This document shows positions 1 to 5,437 of a stretch of 5,437 bases of DNA, piece after piece. Numbering within the stretch: the first letter of the stretch is position 1; the number at the start of each line of letters is the position of its first letter. The notes under the pieces are model-generated. The model was not told the origin of the DNA. It saw only the letters and a list, made by a program, of their open reading frames with translations, and did not search any database. Both the position numbers and the translations under genes were made by a program. Source of the stretch: an uncultured Alphaproteobacteria bacterium (lineage in GTDB: Bacteria > Pseudomonadota > Alphaproteobacteria > Rhizobiales > Beijerinckiaceae); the NCBI GenBank assembly GCA_937903315.1, contig CALCZO010000237.1, forward strand, positions 1 through 5,437. Reading direction: 5' to 3'.

Positions 1-2141
1 GCCTTCTGGCCGATGAAGCCACCAGGCTTGTCGAGCTTCACGGCCCAACCGAGACCCGCCTGGTAGGGCGTGACATCGGGCGTCAGTTCGCGGCCCCAGG
101 CGCGGTAGCCCTTCTCGATCCGCAAGGCATCGATGGCGTAATAGCCGGCGTCTCTCAGCCCGACTGCCGCCCCTGCACCATGCAGCGTGTCATAGACCAG
201 CGCGGCAAACTCCGTCGGCACGTAGAGTTCCCACCCCAGTTCGCCCATATACGAGCGCCGCGAGGCAAGGCAGCTGGCATGGCCGATGCTGACCGGTCGG
301 ATATCGCCGAAGGCAAAGGCCTTGCCGCTCCAGTCGTCGCCGGACACGCTTGCCAGCAGCGCCCGGGCCGATGGCCCCATCACGGCAAGCACCGCATGGG
401 CACCGGTCACATCGGTCGCCGTGGCGCGGGTCAGCGCCGCTGGCCGCCGCCGGCCGATCCAGTCGAGATCGCGGATGATCTGGCCCGACCCGGTGACCAG
501 CAGGTAGCGGTCCTCGCCGAGCCGCGCGACCGTCAGGTCGCTCTCGAAACCGCCGCGATCGTTGAGCATCGGCGTATAGACGGTGCGCCCCACCGGCACA
601 TCGATGTCGTTGGCGCACAGATGCTGCAACACTCCGGTGGCGTCCGGGCCCTCGACAAGGATCTTGCCGAACGAAGTCATGTCGAACAGGGCAACGCCGG
701 TCCGGCAGGCGCGGTGCTCCTCGCCGACCACGCCGAACCAGTTCTGCCGGCCAAACGAGTACTGTGTCTCGGCCGTCATGCCGCCGGTGGCGAACCAGTT
801 GGCGCGCTCCCAGCCCATTTTCGAGCCGAACACCGCGCCCTTGTCCGCCAGCCGGTCGTAAAGCGGCGAGCGGCGGAACGGCCGTGCCGTAGCCAGTTCG
901 CGGTTCGGCCACGGCATCGCGTAGTGCAGCCCCAGCGTTTCCTTGACCCGGTCATGCAGCCAGGCCGGATTGTTGTTGAACGGTGCGAATCGGCGCGGAT
1001 CGACAGCCCAGAGATCGAGCGAGGCCTCGCCCGCGATCATCCATTCGGCCAGAGCGCGCCCCGCCCCGCCTGCCGAGGCGATGCCCATCGAATTGAACCC
1101 CGCACCGATGAACACATTGCTCCGCTCGGGCGCCCGGCCGAGGATAAAATTGTTGTCCGGCGTGAAGCTTTCCGGCCCGTTGAGGAAGGTCTTGATCTCG
1201 GCCGTTTCCAGCGCCGGAACCCGCTCGAGCGCGTGTTCCATCAGGATTTCGAACTGGTCCCAGTCATCGGGGAGCAACTGGAACTCGAACGTGTCGGGGA
1301 TGCCGGTCATGCCCCACGGCTTGGCATTGGGTTCGAACCCGCCCATCACCAGCCCGCCGACCTCCTCCTTGAAATAGATGTAACCGTCGGGATCGCGCAT
1401 CACCGGCAGGTCCGGCGTCACACCCTCCACCTTGCCGGTGACGATATACATGTGCTCGGCCGAATGCAGCGGCACGGACACCCCGGCCATCAGCCCGACA
1501 GCGCGCGACCATTGCCCGGCAGTGATCGCCACGCTGTCACAGGCCACCCGTCCATGATCGGTCAGCACGGCTGTGACACGCGGGCCGGCCGTCTCGAACC
1601 CTGTCACCCGCACACCCTCGACGATCCGCGCGCCGTGCTGGCGAGCGCCGCGCGCCAGCGCCTGGGTGATGTCAGCCGGATTGGCCTTGCCGTCGCCCGG
1701 CAGCCAGACCGCGCCCTTCAGATCGTCGGTCCGCATCAGCGGCCATTTGTCTCCCGCTTCGCGCGATGACAGTTCCTCGATGTCCACTCCCTGCGCCCGC
1801 GCCGAGGCGATCGAACGGCGCAGGACCGTCATCCGCTCGTCGGTGCGCGCCACGGCGAGCGAGCCGCACTGCTTCCAGCCGGTTGCCAGCCCGGTCTCGG
1901 CCTCCAGCCGGCTGTAGAGATCGGTGGAATAGCGGATCAGCCGGGTCAGGCTCGATTGCGAGCGGAGCTGGCCGACAAGACCGGCGGCGTGCCAGGTCGT
2001 GCCACAGGACAGGCGCCCCTGCTCCAGCAGCAGCACATCCTTCCGCCCGTTCAGCGCAAGATGATAGGCCAGCGAGCAGCCAACGATCCCGCCGCCGATG
2101 ATGATGGTCTCGGCCTGTGACGGCACCGGGAAAGATGACAT
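1..2141 (-). CDS. Sarcosine dehydrogenase-like FAD/GcvT-domain oxidoreductase, 3' end missing (off left edge)
   Basis: Reading the minus strand from ATG at 2141 gives 713 uninterrupted codons to the window edge. The N-terminal DAO-type FAD domain shows the dinucleotide-binding GGGIVG (residues 16-21) and acidic E40. The motif GTTWHAAGL follows, and its His51 matches the histidine that carries covalent FAD in sarcosine and dimethylglycine dehydrogenases. Further on are GPESFTPDN (322-330) and GAGFNSMG (346-353), then a GcvT-like folate domain from about residue 430 with MLNDRGG (525-531), Asp535 (at the folate-contacting Asp of GcvT), YMGELGWEL (631-639) and EKGYRAWGREL (676-686). Known family reaction: oxidative N-demethylation, with the one-carbon unit caught by tetrahydrofolate and electrons passed to ETF. 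GPESFTPD, GFNS and ESDLTV look closer to sarcosine than dimethylglycine dehydrogenase, but the substrate is inferred. Family proteins run about 800-900 residues, so roughly 100 or more are outside the window. Start choice: CGGAG lies 10 nt upstream, and the next upstream in-frame codons hold no ATG before a stop. It is transcribed divergently from the D-2-hydroxyacid dehydrogenase gene. Confidence 0.9.
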   Translation of the reverse strand, partial: MSSFPVPSQAETIIIGGGIVGCSLAYHLALNGRKDVLLLEQGRLSCGTTWHAAGLVGQLRSQSSLTRLIRYSTDLYSRLEAETGLATGWKQCGSLAVARTDERMTVLRRSIASARAQGVDIEELSSREAGDKWPLMRTDDLKGAVWLPGDGKANPADITQALARGARQHGARIVEGVRVTGFETAGPRVTAVLTDHGRVACDSVAITAGQWSRAVGLMAGVSVPLHSAEHMYIVTGKVEGVTPDLPVMRDPDGYIYFKEEVGGLVMGGFEPNAKPWGMTGIPDTFEFQLLPDDWDQFEILMEHALERVPALETAEIKTFLNGPESFTPDNNFILGRAPERSNVFIGAGFNSMGIASAGGAGRALAEWMIAGEASLDLWAVDPRRFAPFNNNPAWLHDRVKETLGLHYAMPWPNRELATARPFRRSPLYDRLADKGAVFGSKMGWERANWFATGGMTAETQYSFGRQNWFGVVGEEHRACRTGVALFDMTSFGKILVEGPDATGVLQHLCANDIDVPVGRTVYTPMLNDRGGFESDLTVARLGEDRYLLVTGSGQIIRDLDWIGRRRPAALTRATATDVTGAHAVLAVMGPSARALLASVSGDDWSGKAFAFGDIRPVSIGHASCLASRRSYMGELGWELYVPTEFAALVYDTLHGAGAAVGLRDAGYYAIDALRIEKGYRAWGRELTPDVTPYQAGLGWAVKLDKPGGFIGQK

Positions 2142-2151
2142 GACCAAGCTA

Positions 2152-2156
2152 CTCCG
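2152..2156 (-). promoter_or_regulatory. Ribosome binding site of the sarcosine dehydrogenase-like gene
   Basis: On the minus strand CGGAG precedes the ATG at 2141 with 10 nt between. It is a partial Shine-Dalgarno match at a usable, slightly long distance and supports this start. Confidence 0.55.
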
Positions 2157-2176
2157 CAGGGCGCTCGCTGTGCCGA

Positions 2177-2195
2177 TGACCGATGCAGTCGGTCA
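2177..2195. promoter_or_regulatory. Perfect 7-bp-arm palindrome, candidate operator
   Basis: TGACCGA, a 5-nt spacer TGCAG, then TCGGTCA: seven perfectly matched base pairs of dyad symmetry. It lies 36-54 bp upstream of the minus-strand ATG at 2141 and overlaps the only TTGAC-like -35 candidate for that gene, a position where a bound protein could control initiation. No T-tract follows on either strand, which argues against a terminator. The binding protein is unknown. Confidence 0.45.
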
Positions 2196-2354
2196 ATTAA
2201 GTGCTCATCATTCCGGCTTTGCATCGGCGATCAAGTGAAAAGAACGATTGCCGACTTATTATTGTCAGCATCGCGAAACACACCCGCGAAATCGACATTC
2301 GTGACGGGTTGTATGATGACCGGGCTTGCTTTTTGGCCTGTCGCCGATGCAGTC
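2180..2354. repeat. Three copies of CCGATGCA, two extended to an 11-bp direct repeat
   Basis: CCGATGCAGTC occurs on the plus strand at 2180-2190 and again at 2344-2354. The reverse complement of the core, TGCATCGG, is at 2220-2227. The second and third copies also form an 11-bp inverted pair: TGCATCGGCGA at 2220-2230 and TCGCCGATGCA at 2341-2351. The first copy overlaps the palindrome at 2177-2195. All copies are in the intergenic region. CGAT-containing words are common in such genomes, so chance is not excluded. Confidence 0.45.
2249..2270. promoter_or_regulatory. Imperfect dyad with AT-rich centre, candidate operator
   Basis: TGCCGAC and GTCAGCA are inverted repeats matching at 6 of 7 positions around an 8-nt all-A/T centre TTATTATT. 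The centre contains a TATTAT -10-like hexamer. The arrangement resembles a dimeric regulator site lying over a promoter for the plus-strand gene, but it is based on sequence symmetry alone. Confidence 0.3.
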
Positions 2355-2398
2355 TCGCCACGCGATGTGCCGTTGCCCGCATTGGGGTGCGGCCTGAA

Positions 2399-2403
2399 AA
2401 GGA
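2399..2403 (+). promoter_or_regulatory. Ribosome binding site deciding the D-2-hydroxyacid dehydrogenase start
   Basis: AAGGA, within AAAAGGA (2397-2403), ends 10 nt before the ATG at 2414. The alternative ATG at 2438 has no purine-rich site in front of it, and the far upstream GTG at 2201 lies inside the AT-rich control region. Confidence 0.6.
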
Positions 2404-2413
2404 TGTTGTCTCG

Positions 2414-3829
2414 ATGCCTGCGCCCCAGCCCGGCCTGATGCCGCCCCGCCCGTCCGAAGCTGCCATTGCCGAGGTGGTGACGATTCTCTCGCAGCGGTTC
2501 GGGCCGCGCGCCAGCGTCAACGATTCGGTGCGCGACCAGCACAGCCACGGCGAGGGTCTGCCGACCATCGGCCTGCCCGATATCGTCGTCTTTCCCGAGA
2601 CCAACGAGGAGGTCGCCTTCATTCTCGCCACAGCCAATGCCTACAAGGTGCCGGTGGTGCCTTATGGTGCCGGCTCCTCGCTCGAAGGCCAGCTGGCCGC
2701 GTTGACGGGCGGCGTTTCTGTCGACATGCAGCGGTTCGATCAGGTGCTGTCGGTCAGCCCCGAATCGATGGATTGCCGGGTCCAGGCCGGCGTCACGCGC
2801 GAGGCGCTCAACGCCCATATCCGCGATACCGGGCTGTTCTTTCCGGTTGATCCGGGCGCCAATGCCTCGATCGGCGGCATGGCCTCGACCCGTGCGTCGG
2901 GCACCAATGCGGTGCGGTACGGCACGATGCGCGAGAACATCCTCGGCCTCACCGTGGTGACGCCGGAGGGCCGGATCGTCCGCACGGGCAGCCGCGCCCG
3001 CAAGTCCTCCGCCGGACTGGACCTCACCCATCTCTATGTCGGCTCGGAGGGAACGCTGGGGATCATCACCGAGATCCAGCTCAAACTCTACGGTGTGCCC
3101 GAGAGCATCGTGGCGGCAACCTGCGCCTTTCCCGATCTTGAAGGGGCCGTCAGCGCGGTCGTTGCCTGCCTCCAGGCCGGGCTGAAGATGTCGCGGATCG
3201 AGTTGCTCGACGAAGTGCAGATCCGCATCTGCAACGCCTACTCGAACCTCACTTTCCCTGAAACGCCGCATCTGTTCCTCGAATTCGCCGGCTCGAAATC
3301 CGGCACCGACGAGGATGTTGCATTCATGCGGGCGATCGTCGCCGATCATGGCGGCGGCGACTTCGAGTTTGCCGAACGTCTGGAGGACCGCAACCGGCTG
3401 TGGAAGGCGCGGCACAACTGCTATTACGCCTGCATGGCGTTCGCGCCGGGCAAGAAGAACATGGGGACGGACGCCTGTGTGCCGATCTCCGAACTGCCGC
3501 AGGTTCTGCTGGACACCAAGGCCGATGCGCTGGCCTCCGGCCTGATCACGCCGATTGTCGGCCATGTCGGCGACGGCAATTTCCATCTCGGCATCATGTT
3601 CGATGAGAACGACCCTGCCGAGGTCGCCAAGGCCGAGGGCATGGCCTTCCGCGTCGCGCGCCGGGCGATCGCGGCGGGCGGCACCTGTTCGGGCGAGCAC
3701 GGCATCGGCGTGCACAAGATCGTGCATCTCGAAGCCGAGCACGGCTATGGCGTCGATCTGATGAAGCAGATCAAGCATACGCTCGACCCCAACGGGATCA
3801 TGAACCCCGGCAAGGTCTATCCGGCCTGA
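2414..3829 (+). CDS. LDHD-type FAD-linked D-lactate / D-2-hydroxyacid dehydrogenase
   Basis: The 471-residue product belongs to the VAO/GlcD flavoprotein family and strongly resembles eukaryotic LDHD (D-lactate dehydrogenase, cytochrome type). The FAD-binding domain (about residues 50-190) carries PYGAGSSLEG (83-92) and a long conserved stretch from DPGANASIGGM (146-156) through SGTNAVRYGTMREN (162-175). GSEGTLGIIT (210-219) follows. The C-terminal FAD-oxidase domain shows WKARHN (330-335), VGHVGDGNFH (382-391), GEHGIG (427-432) and a terminal MNPGK (463-467). His384, His391 and Glu428 sit where the family binds the catalytic divalent metal. Expected reaction: D-2-hydroxyacid to 2-oxoacid, with electrons to cytochrome c, quinone or ETF. 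Glycolate oxidase GlcD is a less likely alternative, since no GlcE or GlcF genes are seen next to it. The open frame continues upstream to GTG 2201, but those 71 residues are Arg/Cys-rich and unlike the family. No signal peptide or membrane segment is seen. The exact substrate is not readable. Confidence 0.9.
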   Translation: MPAPQPGLMPPRPSEAAIAEVVTILSQRFGPRASVNDSVRDQHSHGEGLPTIGLPDIVVFPETNEEVAFILATANAYKVPVVPYGAGSSLEGQLAALTGGVSVDMQRFDQVLSVSPESMDCRVQAGVTREALNAHIRDTGLFFPVDPGANASIGGMASTRASGTNAVRYGTMRENILGLTVVTPEGRIVRTGSRARKSSAGLDLTHLYVGSEGTLGIITEIQLKLYGVPESIVAATCAFPDLEGAVSAVVACLQAGLKMSRIELLDEVQIRICNAYSNLTFPETPHLFLEFAGSKSGTDEDVAFMRAIVADHGGGDFEFAERLEDRNRLWKARHNCYYACMAFAPGKKNMGTDACVPISELPQVLLDTKADALASGLITPIVGHVGDGNFHLGIMFDENDPAEVAKAEGMAFRVARRAIAAGGTCSGEHGIGVHKIVHLEAEHGYGVDLMKQIKHTLDPNGIMNPGKVYPA

Positions 3830-3838
3830 GACCCGGCG

Positions 3839-5422
3839 TCAGATTGCCTCGGGCACCATCTGGATTGCGCCGCACGGGCATTCGGCGGCGCAGAGCGCAC
3901 AGCCCTTGCAATAATCATAGTTGAACTCGAATCCCTTGCCGGGGCCGAGCTTGATCACCGCATTGTCGGGACAGACACCGTAGCAATTGTCGCACTCGAA
4001 GCAGTTGCCGCACGACAGGCAGCGCCGCGCCTCGAACAGCGCGTTGGTCTCGTCCAGCCCCTTGACCACTTCCTCGAAGGTCGAGGTGCGGCGCGCGATC
4101 TCCAGCACGGGCCGCACGGTATGCGGCGCCTCGCCGTAATACCAGGTATTGAGCGTATCGAAGCCGGCGATGTCGTGTTTCGGAGCCGGCGTAAATGCCT
4201 CGCCCCGAAGCCAGGCGTCGATATGCCGGGCGGCCTTCTTGCCATGGCCGACCGCCACCGTCACCGTCCGCTCGGACGGCACCATGTCGCCGCCGGCAAA
4301 GATGCCGGGCGCGCCGGTCATCATGTTGGTGCCGACCTTGACCACGCCGCCGGCGATCTCCAGCCCCGGCACGCCGTCGAGCAATGACAGATCGACATCC
4401 TGCCCGAGCGCGAGCACGACCGAATCGGCCTCCAGCACCTCGAACTCCCCGGTCGGCTGCGGAAAGCCCTTGTCGTCGAGCGCCATCTTCTCGACCGTGA
4501 TGGCGCCTTCGTCGACGGTCTTGATGGTGGACAGCCACTTCATCATGACGCCTTCTTCCAGCGCTTCCTCGACCTCGAAATCATGCGCCGGCATTTTCTC
4601 GCGGGTCCGGCGATAGACGATCACTGCCTCCTCCGCGCCGAGGCGCTTGGCGGTGCGGGCGACATCGATCGCCGTGTTGCCGCCGCCGTAGATCACCACC
4701 TTGCGGCCGAGCAGCGGCTTGTCCTCGCCCTCCATCGAGCGCAGCACCTCGACCGCGTCGAGGATCTTCGCCGCCTCGCCGGCGGGGATATAGGCGCGCT
4801 TGGCGATATGCGCGCCGACGGCGAGAAAGGCCGCATCGAACCCGCCCGCGACCATCGCGACGCGGATGTCGTCGACCTTGGCATTGTAGCGGATCGTCAC
4901 GCCCATCGCGGTGATCCGGCGGACTTCGCCGTCGAGGATCTCGCGCGGCAGGCGATACTTCGGGATGCCGAAGCGCATCATTCCGCCGGGCAGCGGGCCG
5001 GCCTCGTGAATCTCGACCGTATGGCCCAACCGGCGCAGGTGATAGGCCGCCGAAAGCCCGGACGGCCCCGCGCCGACGATGAGCACGCGCTTGCCGCTCT
5101 CGCTGGCGGGCGGCGCGAACGTCCAGCCCTTGTCCAGCGCCATGTCGCCGAGGAAGCGCTCGACCGAATTGATGCCGACGGCGCTGTCGATCTCCTTGCG
5201 GTTGCAGGCGCCCTCGCACGGATGATAGCACACCCGGCCCATCACGGCCGGCAGCGGGTTGTTCTCGGTCAGCGACCGCCAGGCCGCCTCGTAGTCGCCG
5301 GCCTCGGCATGGGCCAGCCAGCCCTGGATATCCTCGCCTGCCGGGCAGGCGTGATTGCACGGCGGCAGGCGATGGACATACTCGGGCCGGACATTGCGCC
5401 ACGAGCCGGTCTTGTTCGACAT
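3839..5422 (-). CDS. GltD-like NAD(P)H/FAD Fe-S oxidoreductase with C-terminal 2[4Fe-4S] ferredoxin domain
   Basis: The 527-residue product (from ATG 5422) has an N-terminal Fe-S domain with C22, C26, C65, C69 and C73. A glutamate synthase small-subunit-type double Rossmann flavoprotein follows: FAD site GAGPSG (117-122), GIPKYRLP (152-159), NAD(P)H site GGGNTA (246-251) and closing FAD motif GIFAGGD (373-379). The C-terminal ferredoxin domain carries C474/C477/C480/C484 and C505/C508/C511/C515. It is not GltD proper, which lacks this ferredoxin tail. Stand-alone proteins of this build act as NAD(P)H-linked electron-transfer subunits, for example with 2-oxoacid:acceptor oxidoreductases such as the phenylglyoxylate:NAD+ type; that role here is inference. 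Cytoplasmic; no signal or membrane segment. Its stop is 9 bp from the convergent dehydrogenase stop. The start is uncertain: the frame stays open to the right edge (DVGTS precedes the Met) and no Shine-Dalgarno precedes ATG 5422, so the protein may begin outside the window. Confidence 0.88.
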   Translation of the reverse strand: MSNKTGSWRNVRPEYVHRLPPCNHACPAGEDIQGWLAHAEAGDYEAAWRSLTENNPLPAVMGRVCYHPCEGACNRKEIDSAVGINSVERFLGDMALDKGWTFAPPASESGKRVLIVGAGPSGLSAAYHLRRLGHTVEIHEAGPLPGGMMRFGIPKYRLPREILDGEVRRITAMGVTIRYNAKVDDIRVAMVAGGFDAAFLAVGAHIAKRAYIPAGEAAKILDAVEVLRSMEGEDKPLLGRKVVIYGGGNTAIDVARTAKRLGAEEAVIVYRRTREKMPAHDFEVEEALEEGVMMKWLSTIKTVDEGAITVEKMALDDKGFPQPTGEFEVLEADSVVLALGQDVDLSLLDGVPGLEIAGGVVKVGTNMMTGAPGIFAGGDMVPSERTVTVAVGHGKKAARHIDAWLRGEAFTPAPKHDIAGFDTLNTWYYGEAPHTVRPVLEIARRTSTFEEVVKGLDETNALFEARRCLSCGNCFECDNCYGVCPDNAVIKLGPGKGFEFNYDYCKGCALCAAECPCGAIQMVPEAI

Positions 5423-5437
5423 CGAGGTGCCGACATC

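Larger units (their letters stand above)
2142..2413. promoter_or_regulatory. Divergent intergenic control region
   Basis: These 272 bp separate the starts of two divergent genes and must carry both promoters. The middle is distinctly AT-richer than the flanking genes: positions 2201-2280 hold 37 G/C of 80, while the coding sequence is clearly GC-rich. Visible elements are a perfect palindrome at 2177-2195, an imperfect dyad at 2249-2270, three octamer copies (2180, 2220, 2344) and a 7-bp direct repeat CGCGAAA at 2272-2278 and 2285-2291. Possible promoter pieces are weak: TTGACC on the minus strand (2196-2191) as a -35 without a good -10, and TATGAT (2312-2317) or TATTAT (2257-2262) on the plus strand as -10 boxes without a convincing -35. 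No regulator gene is in view. The role is inferred from position and symmetry. Confidence 0.6.

Noticed and set aside
180..1769. Long plus-strand open frame of 529 codons
   Set aside because: It is antisense to the 713-codon minus-strand gene, whose flavin and folate motifs are clear. The plus-strand product is rich in Arg, His and Pro with no family motif, typical of a shadow frame in GC-rich DNA.
2177..2195. Palindrome as a transcription terminator or mobile-element end
   Set aside because: It sits upstream of both divergent starts, has no flanking T-run, and no transposase or second end is present.
2201..2413. 71-residue N-terminal extension of the D-2-hydroxyacid dehydrogenase from GTG 2201
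   Set aside because: The extension is Arg/Cys-rich, unlike family N-termini, lies in the AT-richer control region with dyads and repeats, and has no ribosome binding site. ATG 2414 has AAGGA in front of it and gives the normal family length.
2235..2438. Possible 67-residue small protein or leader peptide (GTG start) with a hydrophobic stretch
   Set aside because: It overlaps the true start of the dehydrogenase gene in another frame, begins with GTG without a convincing ribosome binding site, and covers operator-like elements.
2231..3778. Minus-strand open frame of 515 codons
   Set aside because: It lies opposite the D-2-hydroxyacid dehydrogenase gene, which has strong motifs and a ribosome binding site. 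The antisense product shows no recognisable domain.
3814..3833. Hairpin GGTCT/AGACC as an intrinsic terminator
   Set aside because: It has only 5 base pairs with a 10-nt loop, and no T-tract follows on either strand.
3839..5422. Classical glutamate synthase small subunit (gltD)
   Set aside because: No large-subunit gene is in view, the N-terminal cysteine pattern is incomplete, and a C-terminal 2[4Fe-4S] ferredoxin domain is present that GltD lacks.

Overview
The window is GC-rich and gene-dense. It holds three flavoprotein dehydrogenase genes in three separate transcription units, with no RNA gene, mobile element, CRISPR array or sign of recent transfer. Codon use is strongly G/C-ending, and the proteins resemble alphaproteobacterial (Rhizobiales-like) relatives of mitochondrial amine and 2-hydroxyacid dehydrogenases. 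The taxonomic guess is inference from protein style and composition only.

Layout. (1) Positions 1-2141, minus strand: the first 713 codons of a sarcosine dehydrogenase-like, covalent-FAD oxidoreductase with a C-terminal GcvT-type folate domain. It runs off the left edge, so its C-terminus is missing. (2) Positions 2142-2413: a 272-bp divergent intergenic region that becomes markedly AT-richer in its middle. It holds a perfect 7-bp-arm palindrome, a second imperfect dyad and three copies of the octamer CCGATGCA, so it is the likely control region for both flanking genes. (3) Positions 2414-3829, plus strand: an LDHD-type FAD-linked D-lactate / D-2-hydroxyacid dehydrogenase. (4) Positions 3839-5422, minus strand and convergent with gene 3: a stand-alone GltD-like NAD(P)H/FAD Fe-S oxidoreductase with an N-terminal Fe-S domain and a C-terminal 2[4Fe-4S] ferredoxin domain. 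Its true start may lie past the right edge.

How they fit together (inference). The first enzyme would oxidatively demethylate an N-methyl amino acid such as sarcosine, pass one-carbon units to tetrahydrofolate and electrons to an ETF/quinone chain. The second would oxidise a D-2-hydroxyacid to a 2-oxoacid and reduce cytochrome c, quinone or ETF. The third looks like the electron-transfer subunit of a multi-subunit enzyme, plausibly a 2-oxoacid:acceptor oxidoreductase encoded beyond the right edge. A D-hydroxyacid to 2-oxoacid to acyl-CoA route across genes 2 and 3 is possible but untested. Nothing here proves a new system. The least ordinary items are the operator-like structure of the divergent region and the altered cysteine layout of the GltD-like protein.
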